From Gammaproteobacteria bacterium (lineage in GTDB: Bacteria > Pseudomonadota > Gammaproteobacteria > SZUA-152): DNA of 60,132 nucleotides. Where the stretch lies: positions 1 through 60,132 of the forward strand of contig JAADGF010000102.1 of assembly GCA_013152545.1 (NCBI GenBank), given 5' to 3'. Of the stretch, positions 9,358-21,794 are shown in pieces (within the stretch, counting starts at the first letter, position 1; every line of letters begins with the position of its first letter). The position numbers were made by a program, and so were the translations under genes. A model generated the notes under the pieces. It worked only from the letters and a program-made list of their open reading frames with translations, searched no databases and was not told where the DNA came from.

Positions 9358-10569
9358 TCAATGCCCGGCAGACAATCTTAGGCGCAACGCATTGAGCTTA
9401 ATAAACCCCTCCGCATCCGCTTGATTGTAGGCACCTGCATCATCTTCAAATGTCGCGATATTTGCATCAAACAGACTATCGGTGGTTGATTCACGCCCCA
9501 AGACAATCACATTGCCTTTATAGAGTTTTAACTTTACCCTGCCATTGACATGAGACTGAGATGCATCAATCATTTGCTGCATCATTTTCCGCTCAGGACT
9601 CCACCAATAACCGTTGTAGATTAATTTTGCATATCGCGGCATTAATTCGTCTTTCAGATGCGCCACCTCGCGATCAAGGGTAATTGACTCTATGGCGCGA
9701 TGCGCCTTTAACATAACAGTACCGGCAGGTGTTTCGTAACAACCCCGAGACTTGATACCAACATAACGGTTTTCAACGATATCTGCGCGACCAATGCCAT
9801 TATCACCTGCCAGTTGATTTAAATGAGCCATTACTTGCGCCGGACTCATGGCTTCATCATTCACAGCAACAATATCACCCCGGGCATAGGTCAATTCAAT
9901 AATAGCCGGTGTGTCTGGTGCCAGTTGAGGCGATGTGGTCCAGCGCCACATATCGTCTTCGGCTTCAGCCCAAGTATCCTCTAATACCCCACCTTCATAA
10001 GAGATGTGCAATAAATTCGCATCCATGGAATAGGGCGATACTTTGCCACGCTTTTGTTCAACAGCAATACCGTGTTTCTCAGCATATTCCAATAATTTTG
10101 TACGCGAATTAAGATCCCATTCCCGCCAGGGTGCAATAACCTGCACATCCGGCTTAAGCGCATAATAGCCCAACTCGAAGCGTACCTGATCATTGCCTTT
10201 ACCCGTCGCACCATGGGATACCGCATCCGCACCCGTTTCTTCCGCAATTTCAATTTGACGCTTGGAAATCAAGGGACGCGCAATTGAGGTGCCTAACAAG
10301 TACTCTCCTTCGTAAACAGCATTGGCACGAAACATAGGAAAAACGAAATCCTGAGCAAACTCCTCTTTTAAATCATCGATATAGATGTCGTTCACACCAG
10401 CGGCTTTGGCCTTTTGCCTAGCCGGTTCCAACTCTTCACCTTGACCAATATCCGCCGTAAACGTCACCACCTCACAATCATATTCATCTTGTAGCCACTT
10501 CAATATAATGGAAGTATCCAAACCACCGGAATAAGCTAACACCACTTTTTTAATCGTTTTTTTTTCCAT
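9358..10569 (-). CDS. argG: Argininosuccinate synthase
   Basis: ATP-dependent joining of citrulline and aspartate, the penultimate step of arginine synthesis. The 403-residue protein has the ATP-binding PP-loop [15 protein letters not shown] near its N-terminus, then the family blocks [36 protein letters not shown] and the C-terminal [11 protein letters not shown] chose the ATG of [10 protein letters not shown], preceded by AAGAGAA. A longer frame runs 45 bases further up into a repeat element and adds residues the family lacks. That repeat (10615-10804) lies only about 45 bp upstream, so the promoter must be inside it or squeezed between it and the gene. It stands alone, not in an arg operon. 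Confidence 0.96.
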   Translation of the reverse strand: MEKKTIKKVVLAYSGGLDTSIILKWLQDEYDCEVVTFTADIGQGEELEPARQKAKAAGVNDIYIDDLKEEFAQDFVFPMFRANAVYEGEYLLGTSIARPLISKRQIEIAEETGADAVSHGATGKGNDQVRFELGYYALKPDVQVIAPWREWDLNSRTKLLEYAEKHGIAVEQKRGKVSPYSMDANLLHISYEGGVLEDTWAEAEDDMWRWTTSPQLAPDTPAIIELTYARGDIVAVNDEAMSPAQVMAHLNQLAGDNGIGRADIVENRYVGIKSRGCYETPAGTVMLKAHRAIESITLDREVAHLKDELMPRYAKLIYNGYWWSPERKMMQQMIDASQSHVNGRVKLKLYKGNVIVLGRESTTDSLFDANIATFEDDAGAYNQADAEGFIKLNALRLRLSAGH

Positions 10570-10614
10570 TGAAAATTCTCTTATTAAGTATTTATCACTT
10601 TGAGAGGCTGCCAC

Positions 10615-10804
10615 CTAGGAGTCTGTCCGAGGATAGAAGCCGTCGCGAGGAAACGCCATCTTAAGTCTATTTTTTCCATTGTATCTGGTACCTATTTTTG
10701 GCATTTGAGGCGACTATTGCACCTATTTAAACGTAGTAATCGCAAAAATGAGCCAAAATGGTGTTTTCGCAGTAGGCTTTCTATATCTCAGACAGGCTCC
10801 TAGA
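10615..10804. repeat. MITE-like repeat, family 1, copy b
   Basis: It runs from CTAGGAGTCTGTCCGAGGAT to CTCAGACAGGCTCCTAG, about 190 bp, with the CTAG at each outer edge possibly a target duplication. The inner half carries TGAGCCAAAATGGTGTTTTC and TTTTTGGCATTTGAGGCGA as in the other copies. It lies directly upstream of argG. Confidence 0.85.
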
Positions 10805-11035
10805 AACGCTATCTCGGCAACGGCACCCCGCTTCAACCTCATTGTGCTTCATCAAACGCAAAGGAATAAACCCTTGTAACGCCTAAACAAATGATTGTGA
10901 ATTTAGTGCCGAAACAACGACGTTTGTACCGTATTTCAATCTGAACACCGGGTCAAATCAACGACTCGAACATAACCACTGTGAATGAGCAATGCGGGAA
11001 AATACCGACTAGTATCGTGCATTAAATAAAATGCA

Positions 11036-11200
11036 CTTGGAACCTGTCAAGATTAGGATGAATTTGCGAAAAAGCCATTTTGGCCCCTTTTCTCAATAGT
11101 TTTCATTAAATAGACGCAATATTCGCCTCAAACAACCCAAAAAATGGACCCAAATGGCTCTCTCGTTACGATCATCTAAGTCCGAGCAGGAGGCTCCTAG
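11036..11200. repeat. MITE-like repeat, family 1, copy c (decayed)
   Basis: Recognisable by AAAAGCCATTTTGGCCCCTT, the TATTCGCCTCAAA core and a right edge ending AGGCTCCTAG. The left end (GGAACCTGTCAAGATTAGG) is mutated. It lies in the long gap between argG and the pentahaem cytochrome; the rest of that gap (10805-11634) shows no convincing gene. Confidence 0.65.
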
Positions 11201-11634
11201 AAGCTGAATTTCGTCTAAATCCCCCAAGGAGCTTCGTTAAAATAAAACTAACGCTATGTCATCTTTATTTTTACAACTATTGTCGATTGTAGCCATACCC
11301 GCTCGCTGAATCGACGATACCACGATCCGAATTATAGAGACTTAACAGCGTCGATGATAGCGTAATTTATATCGCTAATGGCAGCAAAAAAGCAGGCAAA
11401 AATCGCCGAGAGAAGAGTGAGACAGGAAAGATTTACTGTCAATCTCAATAATCGAATAAAACGCAATACTTTGCTGCAAACGAAAGCTCATTAATGTTGT
11501 GATTAATCCGCGTTGTGATTGATCGGCACTTTTTAGGCGAAGACGAATTCACTCGAAACACTGCATGCACACTGACAGTCATGCGGTTCAGGCATCAAAA
11601 CTGAGCACCAAACAGAGACGACATTACTCACACC

Positions 11635-12573
11635 TTATTTTATATGGCACGTCAAGCATAACGCACTGGCACCGTGACTCACTATTCCCGCGGTCCCCGA
11701 CGTTCCATTATCTGCAACACCGTTATTAACACGCAAAAAACTAGGGCTAAATGTTGAACCATCGCTCCCCGAACGCACGCCATGCGGATCATGGCAAGAG
11801 GCACACTCAACCTCCGGGCCGTCGCCGGTATCATAGAGTCGTACTTCACGCGTATCCGCAAAAGAGTTCAGGTTTTCATCAAAATAGCTCATCCGGCCTG
11901 ACACTGCGGCTATTGGAGCGTTAAAGTCCACATTAGCCTCAAACGTAACCGGGTACTGCACACCAACAGGATGGTCGTTACTTAAATCCGTACCAATCAC
12001 AAACCCCTCATAATCGGGCATGGTAGGCGAATTACTATTATGGCAAATCGTGCAACGGCCTGGCTGCGAAAATCCCGGCCCCAACACAAAATGTCGACCA
12101 TCAAAACCTTCACCAGGCCAAGCATCAAGAAATGTGAAATTAACTGTCGTTTCCTGAGCTTTATTATACAAACCAGAACCCGGCATATTAATAATCGAAT
12201 CAATACTGATCGAACCATCATGACAAGATAAACAGGTAAGAGAATTAGGGCCTGGCTGACCGATGGGCCGGTCTAATGTACGGGGTTTATCATATGTTAA
12301 ATAGGGATCAACGTTGATTGTACGATTCCATAATGGGGCATCCACACGTTTGGACGCACCGTGTGGCGTATGACAATACACACAAACTTCAAGATAGTCG
12401 TTACGAGCAATATTCATGATACGTTGCAGGGGATTAAATGAAACGGTCAAGTTATGACGGGTATTGTTAATGCTAAAGCGATTTGACGCCTTGGAAGTGG
12501 GGTCCCAGCCATCGGCACCAGCACTGCCGCTAACGGCAAAAAATAGAAAAACAACAAGGCGGCGTATTACCAT
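11635..12573 (-). CDS. Periplasmic pentahaem c-type cytochrome
   Basis: An N-terminal secretion signal (VVFLFFAVSGSAGADGW) is followed by five CxxCH haem-attachment motifs: CVYCH, CLSCH, CTICH, CASCH and CLTCH, the last four residues from the C-terminus. The segments CVYCHTPHGAS and CASCHDPHG resemble doubled CxxCH 'cytochrome c3/NapC-NrfH-like' and decahaem MtrA-type repeats, so an electron carrier in the periplasm is the safest reading. The partner reductase or oxidase is not in the window. It is a monocistron between two long gaps, upstream (in transcription order) of nothing obviously related. Confidence 0.85.
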   Translation of the reverse strand: MVIRRLVVFLFFAVSGSAGADGWDPTSKASNRFSINNTRHNLTVSFNPLQRIMNIARNDYLEVCVYCHTPHGASKRVDAPLWNRTINVDPYLTYDKPRTLDRPIGQPGPNSLTCLSCHDGSISIDSIINMPGSGLYNKAQETTVNFTFLDAWPGEGFDGRHFVLGPGFSQPGRCTICHNSNSPTMPDYEGFVIGTDLSNDHPVGVQYPVTFEANVDFNAPIAAVSGRMSYFDENLNSFADTREVRLYDTGDGPEVECASCHDPHGVRSGSDGSTFSPSFLRVNNGVADNGTSGTAGIVSHGASALCLTCHIK

Positions 12574-13309
12574 ATTTTCTACCTACTGTTTTTTTTCAAT
12601 CCGGCATTTAAAGACCGCCCACAACAATACTGCAACGTATTAAAAATACTAATTTTTACCTATATTAACTAGCAAATATACTGAGCCTTATACTAGAAAA
12701 ACATTGCCAAATAATTAAAAATATATTGCAAAAACATAATGTTAACACGAACAACACCCCCTCCGCAGACGACTCCAACATACTTAAGTAACGGATGTTG
12801 TGAGTTTCAGTATATCACAACAAAATATAAATACACCCCCACCGCTTAGCCTCATGCATCAGCAATCAAAAGCTGTTAACTGCCAAACCAAAATTCAGAA
12901 CGATACCCTTGAAAAACGAGCAAGGTCACGATGCATTCAATCCAGATTCATCAACTGAACTGTAAAATTATCGAGCCTGGTGAGGTAGGTAAAAACACAC
13001 TCTTTCAAAAGCGCAGCAATCGTCGTTCTATTACGAGCTTTTGTGATTGAATAACGGGCACCAAAAGTAGGCGCCGCAGGCGAAGACAGGCTGAAGGTGA
13101 CGAACCATGAATGGGGAAATTGGGCTGAATCGAGAATACAGGCCAAGTACTCAACTGATGAATTTAGGGTCTGTAAAGAAATAAATTGGACAAATAAAAA
13201 AGCCAGCAACACACTAAAGATGCGCTACTGGCCCGTTAATTTAACAACACGCTTTATGACGTTTCAAGTTATGATCAAAAAAAGCATGGGGCATTTGAGT
13301 TCTGCCACA
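12574..13309. other. Gene-free stretch with a decayed repeat core
   Basis: I see no credible gene. Around 13005-13090 the sequence reads CGTCGTTCTATTACGAGC and GCACCAAAAGTAGGCGCC, which are pieces of the family 2 core in a shuffled order; the 91-codon frame crossing them on the minus strand is a product of that repeat. Confidence 0.5.
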
Positions 13310-15811
13310 CTAAGGCTGCACCGCTAACCAGTTAAAACTATCGGTTAAAGCCGTTGCGACACCCGCCCGTGTTTGAGAACCCAAAGCACCGGCAGGACAC
13401 AATGCACCAACACACAAACCGAAATCCAGCATGTGCTCCGCACCTTGGATGATTTGCAACTGATGACGCCCCCCACAAGACAACGAAACCAGTATTGGCC
13501 ACCCGGTCAAATCCCCCAAAGGCGCCGTGTTGTTCAAACTGGCACAGAGCACAAGTGACTGTTGATAGGGCACCAGTTCATCCTCGGTGCCCTGCACAAT
13601 ATACAAAGGCGGCGTGCGCGCTGACATTTTATGAATAAATGAATTACTTAAGACAAACTCACTTAAATCATCCTTAAGGCACTGTAATAACACCGTTGGG
13701 GGACTACTTAAATTAATATCACTTAAATTAGTAGCGGTACTCGTCAGGCAACGTGATAAATACGCCGGTAAACGGGTACTGTCAAGACCGAGTAAATTAA
13801 ACGTTTCATCCGGGATATGTCCGGCTAACGAAACCGGCGGTGCAGTAACATCCAGCACTGCCAGGTTTAATTTGCTAAGATCCACTTCCGATACCCCATT
13901 TTTTGCACCATAAAAACGCGAAAAAACCTTTAAGCCGAAATCACGTATAGACAGATAACGCCCATCCTGAACATTAATCCCTTGAAGAAAATCAATTATA
14001 TCTAACGATGGGTACAAGGTTAACACCTTTCGAATATCGGAAGGCCGTTCTGTAGCCAACCACGCAGCTAAATGTGCACCAGCAGACTGTCCAAACACCG
14101 TTACTGCTTCATTGCTGGCACCAAAAGCAAGTCCGTTTGTTTTTACCCAATCAAGGGAGGATTCCACATCAGCAGTTACATCACGCCAATCTGCACTATT
14201 GCATTCACTGTTAGCATCCGACTCACCGACCAAGCGATAAAAGGGAACAAACACCACAAAACCTCGCTCTGTCAATAATGAAATAGAGGCCTCCAGACCT
14301 AAAAATGAAAAGCCACGCGACTTCCAAGTGCCACCGTGAAAAGCCAACGCTGGCAGCAACCCACTAGCCGTTATATCGGATTTATAAATACGCATCTCCA
14401 ATTCACAAGTCCCGTTTCCACGAGAAATATTCTCCACCGTTTTATAGTTGACACGTTTGGTATAAGGCTGTTTATGGGATACAATGGGAAGCACACCAAT
14501 GCCCAACTGCGTACCGGTCAGCGCGGTCCATTTTTGACTAGGTACATCAGGCAGTGGATCATTCACTTGTAATTCGTCCCGTTGCCACGACGCACTATTA
14601 CCCAGCAACACTTTAGAGTCGGGGCCAAACTGTGTGGTACAGAACGATGCTGTTGGCGTGGCTCGAAACGCCACTGCATCTTGGCACAAGGAATCTGAAA
14701 AATAGCGCTCTTTGTCTGATTCATTAATATCAACCTGTGCGCAATTGGCGCCATCGAACCAGTATAACGGCGTCCTTACCATATCCACTTCAAACTTACG
14801 TCGCACCGTATCACACACAACACCGGCACCCAGTTCCGCCAAGTAAGCCTCTCGGCTCTGTTTATCAGCCGTTAACATATTGAAAAGAAATTCAGCCGCG
14901 TTATGATTAAGCGTATCAAATAGCACGTCTGGTAAATCAAACTCCCTGATCAACTGTATCGCAAACTCGACCTGCGCCACGTCATCCGGTAACACATAAA
15001 CCGTTTCGCCATTAAAGGGCGTTATACTTTGGTCAGGGATACCCCTCTCATCCAAGCCATTTAATTTATTATTGGTGTTTTTCAGAAAGCGGTTAAATGC
15101 CTGTCGCCCATTCACCGCAAGACTATCCTTAAGCTGACGTTCAAATGCTTCAATAATCACATCAGTAATGCGAGTATCGCCAAAATCAGGGTCAATATCC
15201 GTTTTAAAAAAGCTAGCAGTACCACTTAACTCGCCATGCTTATCAATTACAATGGCGTTATTAACAGAGTCAAATTCAGGTTGCAACGTGACCGCAAAAG
15301 AAACATTGGCACTAAACGACGTGCGGACACGAATGTCGCCATTATCCTCACCAAGCCGTTTACAGCCAAAAAACCGAATACCATATTTTACAGTAGTAGG
15401 TATTAAGGTACTCAGCCGCCCATTCAATGTCGCTGTTAGTGTAACCTCACGCAGTCCATCAAGCTGCAAATCAAAATTAGTACCGCTGGTAAGCTCCACT
15501 ATAACGGTTGCAGGCTTTAGAATAATTTTATCAATACTGCACGCAACATCATATTCCGTGCGTGGCGTTGAAAACGTATCAATAATCTGACCCGCACCAT
15601 ATTGCAGTCCGGCCTCATTAATTTCATTCTGTAATAATTGAATTAAGTATTGCTTTAGGGGTTCACCTGCACTGGGACCTGAACCATCTACATTGCGTGT
15701 AAGCTCTTCAATGGGAATATTAATACGGGTTACTGAAGCGTGAACTGCCGCCCCACTAAAACAAAGAAACAACAAACAGTAACCTAGCCAACAATGAGTC
15801 ATCCTATTCAT
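13310..15811 (-). CDS. Large secreted protein with C-terminal alpha/beta-hydrolase (esterase) domain
   Basis: The 833-residue product starts with a signal peptide (MTHCWLGYCLLFLCFSGAAV HA); this ATG follows AGGAGGTAGT, while the longer frame upstream lacks a ribosome site. Residues 25 to about 480 are unfamiliar to me: beta-rich, with several Cys likely to pair in the periplasm. The C-terminal ~350 residues are an esterase/lipase of the BD-FAE/carboxylesterase type: oxyanion HGGTWKSRG, nucleophile elbow VFGQSAGAHLAAW, acid in VQGTEDELVP and His in GAEHMLDFG. It probably hydrolyses an ester or polymer outside the cytoplasm; the substrate is unknown. It is a single gene, not linked to an operon. 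Confidence 0.75.
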   Translation of the reverse strand: MNRMTHCWLGYCLLFLCFSGAAVHASVTRINIPIEELTRNVDGSGPSAGEPLKQYLIQLLQNEINEAGLQYGAGQIIDTFSTPRTEYDVACSIDKIILKPATVIVELTSGTNFDLQLDGLREVTLTATLNGRLSTLIPTTVKYGIRFFGCKRLGEDNGDIRVRTSFSANVSFAVTLQPEFDSVNNAIVIDKHGELSGTASFFKTDIDPDFGDTRITDVIIEAFERQLKDSLAVNGRQAFNRFLKNTNNKLNGLDERGIPDQSITPFNGETVYVLPDDVAQVEFAIQLIREFDLPDVLFDTLNHNAAEFLFNMLTADKQSREAYLAELGAGVVCDTVRRKFEVDMVRTPLYWFDGANCAQVDINESDKERYFSDSLCQDAVAFRATPTASFCTTQFGPDSKVLLGNSASWQRDELQVNDPLPDVPSQKWTALTGTQLGIGVLPIVSHKQPYTKRVNYKTVENISRGNGTCELEMRIYKSDITASGLLPALAFHGGTWKSRGFSFLGLEASISLLTERGFVVFVPFYRLVGESDANSECNSADWRDVTADVESSLDWVKTNGLAFGASNEAVTVFGQSAGAHLAAWLATERPSDIRKVLTLYPSLDIIDFLQGINVQDGRYLSIRDFGLKVFSRFYGAKNGVSEVDLSKLNLAVLDVTAPPVSLAGHIPDETFNLLGLDSTRLPAYLSRCLTSTATNLSDINLSSPPTVLLQCLKDDLSEFVLSNSFIHKMSARTPPLYIVQGTEDELVPYQQSLVLCASLNNTAPLGDLTGWPILVSLSCGGRHQLQIIQGAEHMLDFGLCVGALCPAGALGSQTRAGVATALTDSFNWLAVQP

Positions 15812-16859
15812 ACTACCTCCTATTGTACTCGCGAATAAAAGTTTAGGAATGGGCACATAACAATGCCCCTGTTTAACATCCCGACCCTGCGCTCGACTCG
15901 CCCCGTACTTGCCTATCAAGAGTAGCTTTTCAAAAAAGGTAGCTGTTTTTTTGCGCCTATTTTGATTGACTAAAAGCACCGAATAAGTGTTCTATTTCGT
16001 GCATTTACGCCACATAACGATAACGCTATTCTCCACTAAAGATGTCTCACTCATGACCTGCGTAATACGAGAAGCCGTAGTGCTACATCCTTATGCACAG
16101 TTGAAACAAGTTGAATAACAGATTGGAAATTGACAATAGAGACCGTAGAGTTTTTAGCGATAAAAAATTAACTTACACTATTCGCTTACAACAATATTAC
16201 GAATAAATTAAATGATGAAAATGGAACGGCAACAGACCCTACAGCGCTACTTAAAGACACACTAGCATAGACCTGCCCTGCTGGGTGCACATCATGCACT
16301 CAAGCTTCTAAAATTCATGATTCACCATAATTCATTAGAGGTACGTCGTGCACGAAATAACACCCAGCGTTATCATCAGGCTGGCCTGATTATAATGAAA
16401 AACACATAGTATTAATTTTTCATAAAAACCGGATATGCAGACAAGATCATGGGATTTGCGACGAAAATGCACGTAACTCACCGTGAAAGGGTTGGGCTTA
16501 TAACGCAGAAAACGCACGTATTAATAGACGCTGGTTGATTCCGACACCGAAGTGATCATCCCGTCTAAATCCAACCGGAAAGAAAAGCGAGATTATGAGA
16601 CAAACTCGATGCGGCAAGACAGCTAGAAACTTTCCAGGGACATCCATGCTTGGCACTTCAATTCGCTGACTTAATTGACGACACGTCCTGCCAAGAGCGT
16701 TATAAATATAATGTGACAAAGGCACCGAATAAATGACCCTGCCTACGGAAACTGAAAGCGGAGTTCACCTTGAAAATCTGCAATTGGCGAGATCGAGGTC
16801 GCCCGTTGATCCACCAACGATTTCCAACTACCCTTCACCTAAATTCAAAAACGGCATCA
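15812..16859. other. Gene-free stretch of about 1 kb
   Basis: Several 60-75 codon frames exist on both strands but none has a ribosome site, a recognisable domain or a plausible composition. The segment ACGGCAACAGACCCTACAG near 16230 resembles ACGTCAACAGACCCTAG near 58108, so some of it may be repeat debris. I see nothing else. Confidence 0.4.
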
Positions 16860-18290
16860 TCATTTTAATTTATGCTTTAATAACTCATTCACTTGCTGTG
16901 GATTCGCCTTGCCCTTAGATTGCTTCATGACCTGCCCAACAAAAAAACCGAATACTTTATCTTTACCCGATTTGTACTGCGCCACCTGCTGAGGATTGTT
17001 GGCAATGATGTCGTCAATCATTTTTTCGATGGCGCCGCTGTCAGTGATTTGCTGAAGACCTTTGCTTGCAATAATAGCATCGGCAGTGGCATCCCCCTGC
17101 CACATGGCATCGAACACTGCTTTGGCAATTTTCCCTGAGATGGTTTTATCAGCAATGCGCTTGATCATCCCCCCCAACCTGTCTGCCGACACCGGGCTTT
17201 GTTCAATGCCAAGATCATTTTTATTTAATGCCCCTAACAAATCCCCCATAATCCAGTTAGCCGACAACTTGGGCTCATTGGTTAACTTAACCACCTGTTC
17301 AAAATAATCAGCTGTTTCAAGGCTGGCAGTTAACACGCTGGCATCGTAAGCACTTAAGTTAAACTCATCTTCAAAACGATGTTGTTTTTGGTCAGGTAAT
17401 TCGGGTAAAGTAGCCCGGACCTCGTCGAGGTATTTTTCATCCAGCACCACGGGCAATAAATCCGGATCGGGAAAATAACGGTAATCGTTGGCTTCCTCTT
17501 TGGCTCGCATGGTACGGGTTTCATTTTTATTGGCATCGTACAGGCGTGTTTCCTGCCGGACTTCCCCCCCCGCTTCGATGACATCGATTTGGCGCTCTAT
17601 TTCCACATTAATCGCCCGCTCCACAAAACGAAATGAGTTGATGTTTTTCAGCTCAGCACGAGTGCCAAGCCGCTGCTGCCCTTGGGGCCGAATCGACACA
17701 TTGGCATCACACCGAAATGAACCCTCTTGCATATTGCCATCGCAAATGTCCAGATACCGCACCAGGGAATGAATTTTCTTCATGTAAGCAACTGCTTCCT
17801 GCGCGGAACGCATATCCGGCTCGGATACGATTTCCAACAACGGGGTGCCAGCACGGTTCAAATCAATACCGGTTAAGCCGTGAAAATCCTCATGCAGAGA
17901 TTTACCCGCATCCTCTTCCAAGTGTGCCCGGGTAATGCCAATCAATTTAGTTACGCCGTCTTCCAAGCCTATTTCAATTTGACCTTTTTCCACAATGGGC
18001 AATTCGTATTGGCTAATCTGGTAGCCTTTCGGCAAATCAGGATAAAAATAATTTTTCCGCGCAAAAATCGACCGTCTAGCGACATTAGCCCCAATCGCCA
18101 GACCAAACTTTGCTGCCATGCGCACCGCCTCCGCATTAAGCACTGGCAACACACCCGGTAAACCCAGGTCTACCGCACAGGCTTGTGTATTGGCCTCAGC
18201 ACCATAGGCTGTCGATGCCCCGGAAAAAATTTTGCTCTTGGTTGCAAGTTGAGCATGAATTTCCAAACCGATAACCACTTCCCATTTCAT
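16860..18290 (-). CDS. gatB: Asp-tRNA(Asn)/Glu-tRNA(Gln) amidotransferase subunit B
   Basis: GatB binds misacylated tRNA and phosphorylates the Glu or Asp side chain so that it can be amidated. The 476-residue protein opens with [20 protein letters not shown] and has the kinase-core motifs [24 protein letters not shown] and [17 protein letters not shown], then [12 protein letters not shown]. The C-terminal helical YqeY-type tail ends [23 protein letters not shown] precedes the ATG. It is downstream of gatA on the same strand, but a family 1 repeat fills most of the 250-bp gap between them. Confidence 0.97.
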   Translation of the reverse strand: MKWEVVIGLEIHAQLATKSKIFSGASTAYGAEANTQACAVDLGLPGVLPVLNAEAVRMAAKFGLAIGANVARRSIFARKNYFYPDLPKGYQISQYELPIVEKGQIEIGLEDGVTKLIGITRAHLEEDAGKSLHEDFHGLTGIDLNRAGTPLLEIVSEPDMRSAQEAVAYMKKIHSLVRYLDICDGNMQEGSFRCDANVSIRPQGQQRLGTRAELKNINSFRFVERAINVEIERQIDVIEAGGEVRQETRLYDANKNETRTMRAKEEANDYRYFPDPDLLPVVLDEKYLDEVRATLPELPDQKQHRFEDEFNLSAYDASVLTASLETADYFEQVVKLTNEPKLSANWIMGDLLGALNKNDLGIEQSPVSADRLGGMIKRIADKTISGKIAKAVFDAMWQGDATADAIIASKGLQQITDSGAIEKMIDDIIANNPQQVAQYKSGKDKVFGFFVGQVMKQSKGKANPQQVNELLKHKLK

Positions 18291-18320
18291 AATAGTTCCC
18301 GTTACAATTGATGCATTCTG

Positions 18321-18508
18321 CTAGGAGTCTGTCCGAGAATAATAGCCGCCGTCGCGAGGGGACGCCATGTTGAGTCCATTTTTTCGATTGCTCTGACACC
18401 TACTTTTGGCATTTGAGGCGAATATTAAACCTAATTAACGTAGTGATCGTAAAATGGGCCAAAATGGTGTTTTCGCCGTCGGCTTTCTATTCTCGGACAG
18501 GCTTGCCT
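18321..18508. repeat. MITE-like repeat, family 1, copy d (best preserved)
   Basis: Left end CTAGGAGTCTGTCCGAGAAT, right end CTATTCTCGGACAGGCTTG; the two are almost perfect inverses. The interior carries GGCATTTGAGGCGAATATT and GGGCCAAAATGGTGTTTTC. It sits between gatA and gatB, so the operon transcript would include a long hairpin. Confidence 0.85.
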
Positions 18509-18540
18509 AAGTACACGTCCGATGTTTCACGTCCACACGC

Positions 18541-19998
18541 CTAAAGTATATCCATCACTGGGGCTTTGCGGTGCCAGTCGGTTTCCCGTTGATATTGATG
18601 AGACACATTGAGCAACTGCGCCTCTTTAAAATAATTACCAATAATCTGCAAACCTACCGGCAAGCCATCCACAAATCCAGCAGGAATGGAAATGCCCGGC
18701 AAACCAGCCAGGTTCGTTGCGATGGTGTAAGCATCTGATAAATACATGCTGACTGGATCCTCCATGCGCTCACCGAACTTAAAAGCAGTGGTCGGTGAGG
18801 TAGGCCCCATAATAACATCCACGTCCTGGAATGCCTGCTTAAAATCATCACTGATCAAGCGTCGCAATTTTTGAGATTTCAGATAATACGCATCATAATA
18901 GCCGGCTGAAAGCACATAAGCGCCAATTAGAATGCGGCGTTTCACCTCAGGACCAAAACCTTCGCCGCGACTACGTTTGTAAAAATCTTCCAGATCTTTG
19001 GGCGATTCACAACGGTGACCAAAGCGCACACCATCAAAACGCGACAAATTTGAAGAGCACTCCGCTGGTGCAACGACATAATAAGTAGACACTGCGGTTT
19101 TGGTGTTCGGCAAACTTATCTCAACTAACTCTGCCCCCATCGACTGATAATGCTTTATGGCATCATCAATCACACTGGCCACCCCTTGATTCAGCCCGCC
19201 ATCAAAATACTCCTTCGGTAATCCAATTTTCAAGCCCTTAATCGAATGATGAAGGCTTGCCGTATAATCAGGAACCGGGCTGTCTACCGAGGTTGAATCT
19301 TTTTCGTCAAAACCGGACATCACATTCAATAACAATGCAGCGTCTTCGGCTGTGCGTGTCATGGGTCCGGCCTGGTCCAGACTGGAAGCAAACGCAATCA
19401 TGCCATAACGTGACACCCGACCATAAGTGGGCTTTAATCCGGTTATGCCACACAATGCGGCGGGTTGCCGAATCGAGCCACCGGTATCAGTACCCGTTGC
19501 GGCAGGCGCCAACCGTGCCGCAACGGCCGCAGCGGACCCCCCGGATGAACCGCCCGGTACCCTTTCAACATTCCAGGGGTTTTTAACCGAGCCGTAATAA
19601 CTGGTTTCATTGGATGAGCCCATGGCGAATTCGTCCATGTTGGTCTTACCAAGGGTCACTAATTGCGACTGCTTGCAGTTCACCACAACACTGGCATCGT
19701 AGGGAGAAACAAAATTGTCGAGCATTTTAGAGCCACAACTGGTTTTTATATTTTTTGTACAAAATATATCCTTATGCGCAATGGGCACCCCTGTCAGTCT
19801 ACCAGCTTCACCATTGGCCCGTCGTTGATCCGCCGCCTGCGCTTGCTGTATGGCCAATTCAGGGGTCACGGTGATGTAACAATTCAACGAATCAGCTGAG
19901 CGTTCAATGCGATCAAGGTAATGTTGAGTTACTTCTTCGCTGCTAAATTCACCCGATTCCAGTCCTTTGGCAAGTTCGACCAGTGTTTTATTATGCAT
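18541..19998 (-). CDS. gatA: Asp-tRNA(Asn)/Glu-tRNA(Gln) amidotransferase subunit A
   Basis: GatA is the amidase that frees ammonia from glutamine for the GatB-activated tRNA. The 485-residue protein has the amidase-signature Ser-cisSer-Lys triad at Lys76 (VPIAHKDIF), Ser151 ([15 protein letters not shown]) and Ser175 ([12 protein letters not shown]), with the same spacing as known GatA. The start ATG follows TGGAGCAATA. gatC lies upstream with a 149-bp gap and gatB downstream, the canonical gatCAB order. The pathway implies that the cell charges Asn and/or Gln tRNA indirectly. Confidence 0.97.
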   Translation of the reverse strand: MHNKTLVELAKGLESGEFSSEEVTQHYLDRIERSADSLNCYITVTPELAIQQAQAADQRRANGEAGRLTGVPIAHKDIFCTKNIKTSCGSKMLDNFVSPYDASVVVNCKQSQLVTLGKTNMDEFAMGSSNETSYYGSVKNPWNVERVPGGSSGGSAAAVAARLAPAATGTDTGGSIRQPAALCGITGLKPTYGRVSRYGMIAFASSLDQAGPMTRTAEDAALLLNVMSGFDEKDSTSVDSPVPDYTASLHHSIKGLKIGLPKEYFDGGLNQGVASVIDDAIKHYQSMGAELVEISLPNTKTAVSTYYVVAPAECSSNLSRFDGVRFGHRCESPKDLEDFYKRSRGEGFGPEVKRRILIGAYVLSAGYYDAYYLKSQKLRRLISDDFKQAFQDVDVIMGPTSPTTAFKFGERMEDPVSMYLSDAYTIATNLAGLPGISIPAGFVDGLPVGLQIIGNYFKEAQLLNVSHQYQRETDWHRKAPVMDIL

Positions 19999-20091
19999 TA
20001 TTGCTCCATTTATCTGTAATCAATGGTATTGTGGGCTTGAATATCTCAGCAACCCGGATAATTCGCCGCCAAGGGTATTCAATCGTTCGAC

Positions 20092-20115
20092 CAGGGGCTA
20101 TCCGAGAATAGCGAT
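20092..20115. repeat. Family 1 repeat, single end
   Basis: AGGGGCTATCCGAGAATAG matches the outer 20 bases of the family 1 ends and lies alone between gatC and gatA. Confidence 0.45.
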
Positions 20116-20147
20116 CACTATTGAGAACCAAGGCTAATTAAACCAGT

Positions 20148-20435
20148 TTATTCAATCACTTTAGGCACCAGGTAAAGCCCCGCTTCCGTTTGTGGAGCAA
20201 TTTGCTGAAAATAGTCGCGCTGATTGCTTTCACTCACAATATCAGGGCGCAAACGTTGTACAGCATCCAATGGGTGTGCCATAGGCGTAACACCTTCGGT
20301 GTCTATTGCACCCATCTGCTCAACCAGCGCGAGAATATCCGATAAATTCTGCACATAACTGGGAATATCGGCTTGGTTAATTGCGAGTCTTGCCAGGTGA
20401 GCTATATTTTCTACATCTTGTTTTTTTAATGTCAT
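20148..20435 (-). CDS. gatC: Asp-tRNA(Asn)/Glu-tRNA(Gln) amidotransferase subunit C
   Basis: A 95-residue protein of the usual GatC length, the small subunit that wraps round GatA and GatB. Diagnostic blocks are [12 protein letters not shown] near the N-terminus and [20 protein letters not shown] in the second half. It is the first gene of gatCAB and is transcribed away from mreB, with a 170-bp divergent intergenic region that must hold both promoters. Confidence 0.95.
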   Translation of the reverse strand: MTLKKQDVENIAHLARLAINQADIPSYVQNLSDILALVEQMGAIDTEGVTPMAHPLDAVQRLRPDIVSESNQRDYFQQIAPQTEAGLYLVPKVIE

Positions 20436-20584
20436 GATGGTCGGTCCAGTAATTGCTAGCCATCTTTCAGCCAGCGAATTTGTTTTACAGTTGATTTTAG
20501 GCCAATATGCTCAAAATTTGAGACGTTAACACAATTGTTGCCTTGCTCAAAAGCTTAAGCACTGATAAATTAGCGCATTCTTAA

Positions 20585-21667
<1,083 letters not shown>

Positions 21668-21683
21668 CGATTTGCCAAAATGC

Positions 21684-21794
21684 TAACGGCCTCAGCTTAC
21701 CGTTGATTTTCTCGATGACAGCATCAAACTGGCTATCAAACAAATCAAAGGCACCTGAGCAGTTACTATACATTTTAAAAATTTAGGCTGAGCT
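21684..21794. repeat. Repeat family 3, copy near mreB
   Basis: AACGGCCTCAGCTTACC, then AACAAATCAAAGGCA and AATTTAGGCTGAG occur in the same order as in the segment at 54334-54502. A lone end is found at 43307-43330. The copies differ in inner length, so the element is decayed. The 103-codon minus-strand frame crossing here is not a credible gene. Confidence 0.55.

Noticed and set aside
12937..13212. 91-codon minus-strand frame with a hydrophobic start
   Set aside because: It crosses a decayed repeat core, has no ribosome site and no family likeness; judged a by-product of the repeat.
16335..16918. Several 60-75 codon frames before gatB
   Set aside because: No ribosome sites, no recognisable domains, and poor composition.
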